The notes: a model not told the origin generated them from the letters alone. A stretch of DNA of 64,000 nt from Chloroflexota bacterium (GCA_016234495.1 JACRBI010000046.1:1-64000), one strand, 5' to 3'; numbered from the stretch's first letter, positions 51,461 through 60,626 are shown. Numbers and translations: made by a program.

Positions 51461-51541
51461 GCCGAATTAATAATGACAATTCTGAACATAACGTCAAATC
51501 GTTTTCAACATGGAGAAAATAGTACTTTTGATTAAAAACAG

Positions 51542-51606
51542 TTTGTTAAGATTTAGTGTATAATAACAAAACCTTAACAAATACAAGTCGCATAAAATCG
51601 TTAAGG
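51542..51606 (+). promoter_or_regulatory. Promoter with GTTAAG inverted repeats before the OmpR-type regulator
   Basis: TTTGTTAAG (51542-51550) and CTTAACAAA (51573-51581) are perfect inverted repeats around TATAAT (51559-51564). A third GTTAAGG follows at 51600-51606. They may be binding sites of the regulator encoded downstream. Confidence 0.5.
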
Positions 51607-51644
51607 CTAATCATTTTACAGAGCAGGCTGTTCCATTCTTAATC

Positions 51645-52301
51645 ATGAAGACCACTACACTTTTGGTCATTGAAGCTCGACATGCAGAAATCCCTTCCTT
51701 TGCTCCAGATTTGCAGAAGAAGGGATTTGATGTACAAATTGCCCAAAACGGCAGCAATGCGGTTGCGCGCCTAAAAGAGGTAAGTCCGAGCCTTGTTGTT
51801 GTCAATGCGGCATCATTAAGAAGCACAGGTTTGCGCATCTGTCAGTCTATTCGCGAAAAAGACGCAAAGCTGCCAATCATCCTTATCCTTGAAAGCGATA
51901 ATGAAGTTGGCAAAGATGCGGCAGATGCTGTTCTCGCTTTGCCATTTACCGTTCAAAAACTTGTAAATCGCATCAAACCGCTTTTGCCCGGTGATGGAAA
52001 AAATGTGTTACATGTCGGCCCGATTCGTCTCGACCTCGAAAAGCGACGGGTGCGCTGTCTCGGAAAAAGCACAAAGCTTACCCCGCGCCTTGTCACATTA
52101 TTAAATTTATTAATGGAAAAACACGGCGAAGTAGTGGAACGCGAACCACTTTTCAAAAAAGCATGGGAAACAAATTACACCGGTGACACCCGCACCTTGG
52201 ATGTTCACATCTCATGGCTGCGCCGCGCTATTGAAATTGACCCCAACAATCCAAAGTTACTCAAAACTGTTCGCGGCGTCGGCTACCGCCTGGATATTTA
52301 A
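51645..52301 (+). CDS. OmpR-type regulator with degenerate receiver domain (218 aa)
   Basis: The C-terminal half is a standard winged helix (about 125-218), with TPRLVTLLNLLMEKHGEVVEREPLFKKAW and the recognition helix TLDVHISWLRRAIE. The N-terminal half has the receiver fold but lacks its chemistry: the phosphoacceptor Asp is Asn (N54 in LVVVNAAS), only one acidic residue remains at the metal site (E10), and the conserved Lys is Leu (ALPF). It should therefore act without phosphorylation. No kinase gene is adjacent. Its 3' end overlaps the convergent methyltransferase gene by 45 bp. Confidence 0.87.
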   Translation: MKTTTLLVIEARHAEIPSFAPDLQKKGFDVQIAQNGSNAVARLKEVSPSLVVVNAASLRSTGLRICQSIREKDAKLPIILILESDNEVGKDAADAVLALPFTVQKLVNRIKPLLPGDGKNVLHVGPIRLDLEKRRVRCLGKSTKLTPRLVTLLNLLMEKHGEVVEREPLFKKAWETNYTGDTRTLDVHISWLRRAIEIDPNNPKLLKTVRGVGYRLDI

Positions 52302-53522
52302 TAGAAACTCTTCTCCCTGAACAGTCACCAATCGGACGCACACCCTATGTCTGCTTCCGATTTTTATTTTTAACTCCAGAGGGAGTTCTCCGCTTCGTAC
52401 GTGACGTTGAGCCTGCGCAACGCTCTTGAATATTTTCCCATCCCAGTCAGGGTCAACCTCCCAGAAATCTATCTCGAGAGCAGTTTTCAGGCTGACAGAG
52501 TCTTCGGCAAAACGTATCTTTGTCTTCCCGGCGCTGCGCGCCGCATTAATCTTAATAGACGAAACACGCTCAAGCGAAAGAATGGATTTTGTTTCGACCA
52601 ATCTATTTCGTGCAGTATTTACAGCGCGGACAGATTCGTCGCTCGTAATGAATCTGCGTCCGTTCTTTGCAGCAACTACAGATGTCGTCCCCGAGCCACA
52701 AAAGAAGTCAGCTACCAAATCGCCTGTATTTGATGAAGCACGGATAATCCGCTCGAGCAGCACTTCTGGCTTCTGGGTTGGGTAACCCGTGCGCTCATTG
52801 TGCAAACGCGCTACAACTGGAAAGTACCACCAATCTTCAGGAACTTTGCCGCGCTCAAGGTCTGGGACTTTTCCAAAACCAGCCTTGCGGGAGGAGTTGA
52901 AAGTCGCGACGGTATTTGGATTGTACGGTTCGCGGACTGCATCCGCGTTGAAGGTGTAATCTTTCCCTTTTGCATAAACCAGGATCGTATCGTGCTTGCG
53001 ATTGAACGCAGTCCTGATCGGGGATGGTCCATGATACGTCCAGATGATTTCGTTTATGAAAACGCCCTCTGAACCAAATATTTCGTCAAGAATTAGACGG
53101 GCATAGGCATCGGCGTGCCAATCAAGGTGAAGGTACAGCGTGCCATTTGGAGCAAGCAACCGATACATCAAAGCAAGTCGTTCATATAAAAATTGGAGAT
53201 ACGAATCCAGGTCGGGCCAGGAATCGTGGTAGCCTTCCGCCATCTTCCACTGTGATGGTTTGCGGGAATCTTCGCCGCGGCCTACGCGCGCAGAAAATTT
53301 TCGGTTCGTAAAAAATGGAGGGTCGGCGTAGATGAGGTTAATGCGGCCTTCATATTCAGGAAGAAGCGCAGACATGACCGAAAGATTATCCCCAAGAATG
53401 ACACGGCCGTCAGGTTGCGCGCTGGGATAGCCGCGTCCTTTCGGGTAGAGAAGTTCATCTTGAATAAGAGTAGCGGGCTCGGGGTCGGATGACCGCTTCC
53501 CTTTCCAGTTGAGCATTGGCAT
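52257..53522 (-). CDS. Site-specific DNA methyltransferase, beta class (421 aa)
   Basis: Motif IV YADPPF is near residue 66, and motif I DFFCGSGTT lies after it near 280. This order, with PTQKPEVLLERII before motif I, defines beta-class N4-cytosine or N6-adenine methyltransferases. The C-terminal 110 residues are extra. No restriction enzyme gene lies nearby, so it appears to be an orphan enzyme with a possible regulatory role. Target sequence unknown. The gene is convergent with the response regulator and overlaps its last 45 bp. Confidence 0.9.
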   Translation of the reverse strand: MPMLNWKGKRSSDPEPATLIQDELLYPKGRGYPSAQPDGRVILGDNLSVMSALLPEYEGRINLIYADPPFFTNRKFSARVGRGEDSRKPSQWKMAEGYHDSWPDLDSYLQFLYERLALMYRLLAPNGTLYLHLDWHADAYARLILDEIFGSEGVFINEIIWTYHGPSPIRTAFNRKHDTILVYAKGKDYTFNADAVREPYNPNTVATFNSSRKAGFGKVPDLERGKVPEDWWYFPVVARLHNERTGYPTQKPEVLLERIIRASSNTGDLVADFFCGSGTTSVVAAKNGRRFITSDESVRAVNTARNRLVETKSILSLERVSSIKINAARSAGKTKIRFAEDSVSLKTALEIDFWEVDPDWDGKIFKSVAQAQRHVRSGELPLELKIKIGSRHRVCVRLVTVQGEEFLLNIQAVADAANSFE

Positions 53523-53580
53523 GATGTAATCGAATCTTTCAGTTGAGGGATGTGTCTATTAAGAGGGAATCCAACAAAAA

Positions 53581-54666
53581 TTAATAATGGATTTCCACTA
53601 TTGTGCCAACCCCTCCATGGTTTGAGGTTGCCTGGTCTGAGTGCGTAGGTTTCGCCCATCGAAAAATCCAATTCGCTTCGTTGCTGCGCATGTTGATGCA
53701 GCCATGGCTCATTGGCTGCCCAAAATTTTCATGCCAATACGTTCCGTGGAAGGCATGACCCTGCGGGGTAAAGAACGAAGAAAAGGGGATGCCGGGCAGG
53801 ACATAATTGTCCACATCTGCAAGCAGGTTGCCGGTTGTGTGACTGCCAAAATAACTATAGCCCATATGCTTGGAAGGAACCTTGTCTAGGATCGTAAATT
53901 TTCCGCTCGGTGTTGTGGTTGGAATTTCACCGGGTCCGCCGGCATTGCCCGGGACGCCTGAAGATATATTGGTTTGAAAAACCGATTTTCCGTATTCATA
54001 CGCGATCAGAGTTTGAGTCGTCAGGTTGACTTCAATGAATTTCTGTTCATATGGGACTTCCGGCGAAATCGGCTCCATGGTTGAGGGAGGCAAAATTCGA
54101 AGATGAATGGCTGGCACAAAAAACGCCACGTTGGAATCGAGTTCATCAAATACGCGATACCATGCCCCGCTGTAATCCGCCATTTTAGGGCCTTCCTCCA
54201 CTGCCTCCACCCAATGGACAGAACCATAATAAAAAGGCGGGGCAAGCGGCTCCCAGCCAAAGGCTTTAGAAAAACGATAGGGTGTCGTAAAAGGGACTGC
54301 CACTTCAGTCAGGATTCTTTTCCCTGCGGGAATGGAATCAAGCGGAAGTTGATAAAGGGTTTTCACGCGCTGTAACCGTCCGCGGTGGATATAACCGCCC
54401 CAAGTGCGATACCAGACAGGGTTATGTTTTGGCTCTTCGGCTTTTACTTCCTCATAAACATGGACAAGTTCGTCTCGATACCAGGTCAATTCGATGCGGC
54501 TATCGTCAGTCGGCTCTTTTCGCACAGGCATTTCAGCGGTTGCGATCCGCACGACAAAACTGTCATCAAAACTGGTAAATCCCGGGATGAACGGTGAAAA
54601 AGCCAGCCCCCCCAGAGTGAGTCCGCTTAGTTTTAAAAAATCGCGTCTTGTTACTTGTGACTTCAT
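53581..54666 (-). CDS. L,D-transpeptidase (YkuD domain) with Tat signal (361 aa)
   Basis: The N-terminus TRRDFLKLSG is a twin-arginine export signal. The C-terminal YkuD domain holds HGTYWHENFGQPMSHGCINM, with catalytic Cys in SHGCINM. Such enzymes make 3-3 cross-links in peptidoglycan or attach proteins to it. A middle region of about 150 residues is specific to this protein. Export by Tat is known for part of this family. TACAAT lies seven bases before the ATG and no ribosome site is seen, so the transcript may be leaderless. Confidence 0.92.
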   Translation of the reverse strand: MKSQVTRRDFLKLSGLTLGGLAFSPFIPGFTSFDDSFVVRIATAEMPVRKEPTDDSRIELTWYRDELVHVYEEVKAEEPKHNPVWYRTWGGYIHRGRLQRVKTLYQLPLDSIPAGKRILTEVAVPFTTPYRFSKAFGWEPLAPPFYYGSVHWVEAVEEGPKMADYSGAWYRVFDELDSNVAFFVPAIHLRILPPSTMEPISPEVPYEQKFIEVNLTTQTLIAYEYGKSVFQTNISSGVPGNAGGPGEIPTTTPSGKFTILDKVPSKHMGYSYFGSHTTGNLLADVDNYVLPGIPFSSFFTPQGHAFHGTYWHENFGQPMSHGCINMRSNEANWIFRWAKPTHSDQATSNHGGVGTIVEIHY

Positions 54667-54800
54667 GCGGAAAATTGTACACCATAATCTTTAAGATTTA
54701 TCGCTTGTCTCATAAATAAGTAAACTTTTGATCAAAATGCGAGGGGAAATCAAAATATCTGTTTACCAAATTATGCGATACTGAGTAATGAGAATATCGG

Positions 54801-54836
54801 GAAACAAAAACTGCCCTGCGTGAATAAGCAGGGCAG
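54801..54836 (-). terminator. Terminator of the SWIM-domain gene
   Basis: CTGCCCTGC and GCAGGGCAG form a 9-bp stem with an 8-base loop, followed on the minus strand by TTTTTGTTT. Confidence 0.88.
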
Positions 54837-54856
54837 CCGGAATGGTCGATTTTTAA

Positions 54857-55099
54857 TTAGGCTTCGGCTCGTTCAAAGATCATGTCTTTAAGCAATATCT
54901 CAAGCGCCATTGAATGACCGCAGCGCTTATGGGTTAGAAAGAATTCGCAATCGCAGGCAAACACCCCATTGTCGTATGAAACATGATGTTCGTTGTTGTC
55001 CCCGTGAAAAGTAACGTCAAATTGGTTGAAGCGGAATCGCTTTCGATCTTCGGCGTATCGTTTTGCTTTTTCTACCTTGCCAATCATTCCGTAATCCAT
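54857..55099 (-). CDS. SWIM zinc-finger protein (80 aa)
   Basis: The Zn-binding pattern CxC-x8-CxH is seen as CDCEFFLTHKRCGH near residues 49-62. It is preceded by a beta-hairpin with FHGDNNEHHVSYDNGVFA. SWIM domains bind DNA or proteins, usually within larger proteins; here the domain stands nearly alone. AAGGAG precedes the ATG by about nine bases. Upstream lie a consensus promoter, an 80-nt leader and a terminator hairpin, so expression is probably set by attenuation. The partner is unknown. Confidence 0.85.
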   Translation of the reverse strand: MDYGMIGKVEKAKRYAEDRKRFRFNQFDVTFHGDNNEHHVSYDNGVFACDCEFFLTHKRCGHSMALEILLKDMIFERAEA

Positions 55100-55130
55100 G
55101 GTCTAGGTCTCCTTTTGGTAATTTTTGAGT

Positions 55131-55161
55131 ATAAAAAAACACGCGGAGATAACCGCGTGTT
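55131..55161 (-). terminator. Intrinsic terminator inside the SWIM gene leader
   Basis: AACACGCGG and CCGCGTGTT form a 9-bp stem with a 6-base loop and are followed on the minus strand by TTTTTTT. It stands about 30 bp before the SWIM start codon and 60 bp after the promoter start, so it would abort most transcripts unless overridden. Confidence 0.85.
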
Positions 55162-55216
55162 CAATCAACAAACCTGGGTACTGCGTGAAATAATCGCATA
55201 TGGGCATTACCTCGAT
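55162..55216 (-). ncRNA. Possible attenuator leader or small RNA (promoter to terminator)
   Basis: The segment from the predicted start near 55216 to the terminator at 55131-55161 would give an RNA of about 85 nt. It contains a 12-codon ORF, MRLFHAVPRFVD, that ends at the foot of the terminator stem. It could be a leader peptide controlling the SWIM gene, or the RNA may act by itself. Confidence 0.45.
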
Positions 55217-55222
55217 GTGATG

Positions 55223-55251
55223 AGTATAGTACTTTTCAAAGTGATAGTCAA
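55223..55251 (-). promoter_or_regulatory. Promoter of the SWIM gene leader
   Basis: TTGACT (55251-55246) and TATACT (55228-55223) are exactly 17 bp apart on the minus strand. This is one of the best promoters in the window. Confidence 0.8.
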
Positions 55252-55351
55252 CACTGATTTTGGATTCGTATGGAATCTGTAGGTTTGACGAAACTACGCG
55301 CATCATGCCTGACCTGAGGCCTGGTTCTGTTCAAAAGCATATTCGCCGCTC

Positions 55352-58249
55352 TCACTTTTTCTTTCCTATCGTCTTCCCGGTCAGCGGTTTCTTCGCGGCA
55401 GGTTTTTTGACAGTCTTCTTTTTTACGGCAACCTTCGCTGGTTTAACAAGCTTCTTCTTTTTCATAGGCTTCGCAACTGCCTTCGACGGAGTCTTTTTTG
55501 CAGTTTTTGTTTTTGCTGGCAACTTGGTTGTCAGACCTTCTTTCTTCCCGCTTTCTTTCTTCTTTGCCTTCACCCCAACATTGCGTACGGCGCGCTTTTT
55601 CGCGGGGACTTTCTCTGCAGCCTGGGTTTCCTCAGCAGCGCTGAATAACTCCCGCCACTTCGCCTGCATGGACGGGACGCCTGCGCCATTCAACTGGTCG
55701 GAGATGGTCTTCCATTCAATATCACCTACGAAACGCCAATCCATGAAGGCGTGGCATTGATACGCGCCAAGTTCGATGTACATGCCGTTGTCCCAAATTT
55801 CCTTGCAGGAGCGGATATATTCCAATTGTGTGACGTAATCTTTGAAGATGGCGTGGCCCACACGCGGCAAACCAAGTCCTTCGGCAAGGTTTCGGCGAGC
55901 AGTCTTTCCTGATGATTTATCGATATACGCCGCGGAGGTTTTGATCCAGCCTTTCGTGTCAGCAAATTTATTGTGATAGACGACAAGTCCGCGCTCATCG
56001 TTGAAACGGTTGGAGTAGGCAAAGACTTCCTCGTCCACGCCGCCATTAGGTGTGTAAAAGTCAAAGAGCAGGAACTGCTCAACGTCAGCGAACAGGTAGC
56101 GGCGGTGAAGAAGCGGGAAGATGCGCCACTCATGCCCACGGATGAGTCCTTCGTCTGGGGTTTCATCCCATTTGGCGCGGCGGAATTCCATCCCATATTT
56201 TTCGGAGTAACCTTCAATTTGTCCGTGACCGAACATGGGCAGGCCGGGCAAAGTAGAAAGCACGGTACAGATGCCAAAATATTTGTCGCCATTGCCGAAT
56301 TGTTCGACAGCGGTTTTTTCATCTGGATTGTTCATGAAGTTGACATAGCGCTTGAGGATTTGGGGATCGAACTCGAGCGTGTTCTTGATGGCAAGACGGT
56401 ACTTGGCATTATCTTCATCACGCAGCATGTGCATGAACGCGGAGTTGTAAACGCGGTGCATTCCCAGCGTGCGGACAAAATAACCTTCCATCAGCCAGAA
56501 GGCTTCGGCAAGCAAAAGTGTGTCAGGAACTTCTGCAGCAACACGGTCAACCACCTCGCGCCAAAATTCTTCGGGGACTTTTTCGTCAAACTCAGATTTG
56601 GCCATGCCATATTGCGAGCGCGATGGAATTGCTCCGCCGGCACCGGGCTCGGGGAACCACAGACGTTGAACGTGCTTTTTAGCGAGAGTCATTGCCGCGT
56701 CAAAACGGATGACGGGGAAATTGCGCGCAACATGCAGGATGACTTGGATGACCGCCTCACGCACTATCGGGTTGGTGTAATCGAGTTGGGCTGTATCGTT
56801 CCACGGGAAGGAGGTGCCGTCGTTGCCGTGGTAAATATATTTAGTCTGATGGTCGCCGGTACGCTTGTCGGTTAGTCGAAATACAACGGAAGCGTCTGAA
56901 TGATCGTAGTAATGATCTTCCAGAACAATGCTCGCACGAGGGTCATTTGACAGGTCTTCGCTATTGAAAGTGTATGATGGATAGGGAGGGTAGGAAGATG
57001 ATAGGAACCAATCGGGATGTTCTTTGACCCAGACCGAGTCAATGCCCATGTGGTTGGGAACCATATCTGCTGAGAGACGGATTCCGCGCGCCCAGGCACG
57101 GGAGCGGAGATTGTTCAAAGCGTTCCAATCGCCAAGGTCATCGGCGATGTCATAAGAGTCAAGCGAATACGCCGAGGCGACCGCGTCTTCCTGTCCCATG
57201 CGTTGTTTGATGCGCTGACTGGCGCGGCTGCGTTCCCAGAGGCCGATCAGCCACAGGCCGGTGAATCCGCGTGAGGCGAGCAAGTCCAATTCTTCGTCGG
57301 GGATTTGGTCGAGAGTCGTGATGTCATGCTGGTATTTTTTGGATAGCTGCCCCAGCCAGACGTAGGTGTTTTTAGCAAGCAGTACCAAGCGCGGCATCCA
57401 ATCTTTATCCGGGCTGTAGCGCTCGTACTCGGCATAATCGCTTCCTTCAAAATTCGGCACATAAGTTTCGGCCTTTTGCGAATCGATCGGCCCCTGTCCC
57501 TTGCGGATGACGTCTTCGCGGAGGTAATCCAATCCGCGCAGGATGCGGACAGAGAAAGTTTCGCCAAGCAGGTAGCCCCACTTTTCAATGACAAATCGCA
57601 ACTGACCTTCCAACGAATCTGGTGAGGCCTTGATCGGCGCGGCCAGAATTTCTGTGAGCGTTTCGCCGAGAGAAGAATCGCCATTACCAAAGCCTGGCTG
57701 CCGGGCGAAGAAATCCAGCAGAGTTTGAAGAAAATATCTGTACGAAGAATCGCTCATCACGGATTCGTCAACGAGGTCTTTGTAGCGATTCAGCGCCGGG
57801 TTATTATTTGAGTTGTTGATCAGCAGCATTTCTTCAATGGTCGCCGCTCGCACGCCGCGCCCGAAATCTCCGACATTTGGCACATTGGTTGAAAGGTAAA
57901 CTCCCGCCGTGACTTCGCCGCGAAAGACCGGCATGGGCGGAAACTCTTCTGTGAATTTGCTGAGGGTTAGATCGTAATTCGAGCCGAGATTGGATTGAAG
58001 CGCGCCCATGGCCCGTCCCATCACGCCTGTGTACCTGCTGTAAAAATGCTTGAGCAGGATGTGATAAGCCTCATCCAGCAGGGAGAATGCATATAGATCA
58101 GTGGCAGGCACGGGGTCGGTGCGAAGCGCTGACATTTGGGTGGCAAATGCACGGGCGGAGGCAAGATCAGCAAAGACCACATGCCCGTCCGGGCGGAAGA
58201 AATCCGCAGAAAAATTATATTTTAGGCGGGAGTTGCGTGAAATGAGCAT
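55352..58249 (-). CDS. GH13 alpha-amylase-family protein with histone-H1-like Lys-rich tail (965 aa)
   Basis: The GH13 barrel shows region I DMVPNHMG near 394, region II VIRFDAAM near 512 (nucleophile Asp), region III LLLAEAFW near 577 (acid/base Glu), and region IV NNPDE near 643. The usual His before that Asp is Pro here. A long N-terminal domain (about 1-270) precedes the barrel. The last 90 residues are repeats of KK, PAKK and AKP, like histone H1. I start at 58249; a longer frame would overlap the start of the divergent gene. The substrate is an alpha-glucan or trehalose-type sugar. Confidence 0.87.
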   Translation of the reverse strand: MLISRNSRLKYNFSADFFRPDGHVVFADLASARAFATQMSALRTDPVPATDLYAFSLLDEAYHILLKHFYSRYTGVMGRAMGALQSNLGSNYDLTLSKFTEEFPPMPVFRGEVTAGVYLSTNVPNVGDFGRGVRAATIEEMLLINNSNNNPALNRYKDLVDESVMSDSSYRYFLQTLLDFFARQPGFGNGDSSLGETLTEILAAPIKASPDSLEGQLRFVIEKWGYLLGETFSVRILRGLDYLREDVIRKGQGPIDSQKAETYVPNFEGSDYAEYERYSPDKDWMPRLVLLAKNTYVWLGQLSKKYQHDITTLDQIPDEELDLLASRGFTGLWLIGLWERSRASQRIKQRMGQEDAVASAYSLDSYDIADDLGDWNALNNLRSRAWARGIRLSADMVPNHMGIDSVWVKEHPDWFLSSSYPPYPSYTFNSEDLSNDPRASIVLEDHYYDHSDASVVFRLTDKRTGDHQTKYIYHGNDGTSFPWNDTAQLDYTNPIVREAVIQVILHVARNFPVIRFDAAMTLAKKHVQRLWFPEPGAGGAIPSRSQYGMAKSEFDEKVPEEFWREVVDRVAAEVPDTLLLAEAFWLMEGYFVRTLGMHRVYNSAFMHMLRDEDNAKYRLAIKNTLEFDPQILKRYVNFMNNPDEKTAVEQFGNGDKYFGICTVLSTLPGLPMFGHGQIEGYSEKYGMEFRRAKWDETPDEGLIRGHEWRIFPLLHRRYLFADVEQFLLFDFYTPNGGVDEEVFAYSNRFNDERGLVVYHNKFADTKGWIKTSAAYIDKSSGKTARRNLAEGLGLPRVGHAIFKDYVTQLEYIRSCKEIWDNGMYIELGAYQCHAFMDWRFVGDIEWKTISDQLNGAGVPSMQAKWRELFSAAEETQAAEKVPAKKRAVRNVGVKAKKKESGKKEGLTTKLPAKTKTAKKTPSKAVAKPMKKKKLVKPAKVAVKKKTVKKPAAKKPLTGKTIGKKK

Positions 58250-58304
58250 GTAACAATGATAACCGATTATCGAAATTTTTCGAGTAAAATCCTTCCCTGT
58301 AAAC

Positions 58305-60608
58305 ATGGATTCATCACTAACTCAAACTGTGGTTTTACTTTTACTTGGAGCCCTGTATCTGCCGGTAATATTTTTTGCAATACAGCGGCGGGACGAAGGT
58401 CATGGGACTGCAACATGGCTGGCGGCCACTTACGCTTTGCTTGCCATGGCATTGAACGTCGTTGAGGCATTCCGATCCAACGGGGAAACGCCTCAGAGCA
58501 ACGAACAATTTTTTTACAAACTGCAAATCTATGCCGCATTCACACTGGCGGCGATCTTCATGCTGGCGCTGCAAACTTTCTTGAAACGCGAGACCTGGTG
58601 GACATGGGTCGGAGTGTGGGCTTTTTGGATGTTCGGTCTTGCGATCATCCTTACCAACGCATTTAATTTGCCTGATGTACTTTGGAAAAATGGGTCGCTT
58701 GTTTTGCGGCGTGACCGCCTCGATACCTCGTGGATTATTCTTGGCTGGCTTGTTTATTCTGTCAGTTTGATCCTGACCATAGCAGACGCGAACAGGCAGG
58801 CTCGCCAGCAACTGTTCAGAAATCGTGTGAGCTATTGGTGGCCGACGATTTTCCTGATGTTCTTAAATGATGTCATGCTTTTTTCAGGCACGCCGATTTT
58901 CGGTCAACCCATCAGACTGGCTGCCGCGATCATGATGGCGTACGTGATCGGCACGCATCATGTCCCCGACTTGAAATTAATCCTGCGGCGGGGTCTGGTT
59001 TATTTTCTTATTGCAATTGTGATTGTTACTTTATATGTTGCAGGCTTCCTTTTATTGCAGGTCTTATTTGGCGGCGAAAAATTTTTCAATCCGCTTTTGG
59101 CAGGCGCGTTTGTCGCGCTGCTTCTGGCATTGATCTTTGCGCCTGTGCTGGCAATGATCTCGCGCACGGTGAACAAATGGATGAAGGGCGATGAATATGA
59201 CGCCAGCCGCACCATCCATCAATACAGCGAAAGCATCAGCAACATCCTTGAAATGGACCGCCTTGCAAGCATCGCGGTCGGGATTATTCTCGAGGCGATG
59301 CAGATCGAACGCGGCTTCCTCTTTCTGGTGGATGGCGAGCGCGAAGCCAATGGCAGCAAGAGATATAAATTACGTTCTGCGCGCAGCCCCGAAGAACGAC
59401 AGATTGTTGCCGCTGAACTGGACGAGGACGGAGTCATCGCTTCGTATTTTCTTCAAGAGCAGCGCCCGCTTCTTCAATATGACCTTGACCTGCTCCCGTC
59501 CATGCGGGTTGCCTCTCCCGTTGAGAGGGAATGGTTCAACCTGCTGCGCGCAGAAGTTTATATTCCCATCTTCGCCAAGAAACAATGGATCGGACTGCTT
59601 GCTCTCGGATCAAAACTGAATGGCAACCGCTACACCAAAGAAGACCTGAACACATTAAGTTCACACGCAAGCCAAACCGCGGTTGCGCTGGAGAATGCGC
59701 GGCTCGTGGATAATCTCATGCAGTTGAATAATGAATTACGAACTGCGCGGCGTGCGCTGGAAAAGAGCAATCAAGACCTCGAACGCATTGATCAAGCCAA
59801 ATCAGACTTTATCAGCATCGCGTCACATGAGTTACGCACGCCGCTGACGGTCATTAAAGGTTACACCGAAATGCTGCTCGAAGAAAAAAGCCTGGATCCG
59901 AATTTCAAACAAATGATGGACGGCATTCACGAAGGCACCCTTCGCCTGCACGAAGTGATGGACTCGATGTTCGACATTGCCGAAATCGATTCGCGCTCGC
60001 TTAAACCCCACATCCAGGCCATCAAGGTTGGGAAGCTGATCGAAAATATTTGCGTCGAGTTATCAGCCTCGATCATGGAAAGACGGCAATCCATCAAAGT
60101 TGACCTGCCCTCCCTGCCGGATGTGCTCGCAGACCCGAATTTGCTACGGAAGTTATTCCATCACCTCATTCGCAACGCTATCAAATTCACGCCGAATAAT
60201 GGGAAGATTATCATCAGCGGGAACTACATCCCTGCGATCATCAACATGCCAAACGGCGGGGTTGAGATCGTTGTCAGCGATACCGGGGTGGGTGTTGACC
60301 CCACTTTCCGCGAGATCATCTTTACCAAGTTCTATCAACCGGGCGAAATAAACAAGCACTCCACGAGCAAAACGCGCTTCAAAGGCGGCGGCGCAGGCTT
60401 GGGATTGGCGCTCGCCAAGAGCATCGTCGAAGCGCACGGCGGACAAATTTACGTTGAAAGTCCCGGCTATGATGAGATCAACTTTCCCGGCAGCCACTTC
60501 CACGTGATATTGCCTTTGAGCAAACCTGAAAGCCGCCCGTTCAGGGAAGACAAAACTGTCGCGCCTATGAAATTTGAGATGGGCGAAAAGAGAGCGGATG
60601 TCCGATGA
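58305..60608 (+). CDS. Membrane histidine kinase with 7TM-type sensor and GAF domain (767 aa)
   Basis: About eight membrane helices fill residues 1-285, resembling the N-terminal 7TM sensor group. A GAF domain (about 320-470), a short coiled coil, the phosphorylated His in SIASHELRTPLTVIKGY near 508, and an ATPase domain follow (HLIRNAIKFTPN, SDTGVGVDP, GGGAGLGLALAKSIV). No response regulator is adjacent. It diverges from the GH13 gene with a 55-bp gap. The stop codon lies inside the terminator stem. Confidence 0.93.
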   Translation: MDSSLTQTVVLLLLGALYLPVIFFAIQRRDEGHGTATWLAATYALLAMALNVVEAFRSNGETPQSNEQFFYKLQIYAAFTLAAIFMLALQTFLKRETWWTWVGVWAFWMFGLAIILTNAFNLPDVLWKNGSLVLRRDRLDTSWIILGWLVYSVSLILTIADANRQARQQLFRNRVSYWWPTIFLMFLNDVMLFSGTPIFGQPIRLAAAIMMAYVIGTHHVPDLKLILRRGLVYFLIAIVIVTLYVAGFLLLQVLFGGEKFFNPLLAGAFVALLLALIFAPVLAMISRTVNKWMKGDEYDASRTIHQYSESISNILEMDRLASIAVGIILEAMQIERGFLFLVDGEREANGSKRYKLRSARSPEERQIVAAELDEDGVIASYFLQEQRPLLQYDLDLLPSMRVASPVEREWFNLLRAEVYIPIFAKKQWIGLLALGSKLNGNRYTKEDLNTLSSHASQTAVALENARLVDNLMQLNNELRTARRALEKSNQDLERIDQAKSDFISIASHELRTPLTVIKGYTEMLLEEKSLDPNFKQMMDGIHEGTLRLHEVMDSMFDIAEIDSRSLKPHIQAIKVGKLIENICVELSASIMERRQSIKVDLPSLPDVLADPNLLRKLFHHLIRNAIKFTPNNGKIIISGNYIPAIINMPNGGVEIVVSDTGVGVDPTFREIIFTKFYQPGEINKHSTSKTRFKGGGAGLGLALAKSIVEAHGGQIYVESPGYDEINFPGSHFHVILPLSKPESRPFREDKTVAPMKFEMGEKRADVR

Positions 60609-60626
60609 CATCCGCTCTCTTTTTAT
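60591..60626. terminator. Terminator after the 7TM kinase
   Basis: AGAGCGGATGTC and its complement form a 12-bp stem with a 4-base loop, followed by CTTTTTATTT. It overlaps the kinase stop codon, and the facing gene ends at 60623, so it may serve both. Confidence 0.88.

Noticed and set aside
55103-55306. Minus-strand ORF of 67 codons before the SWIM gene
   Set aside because: It spans a promoter and an intrinsic terminator; the region is better explained as a regulatory leader.
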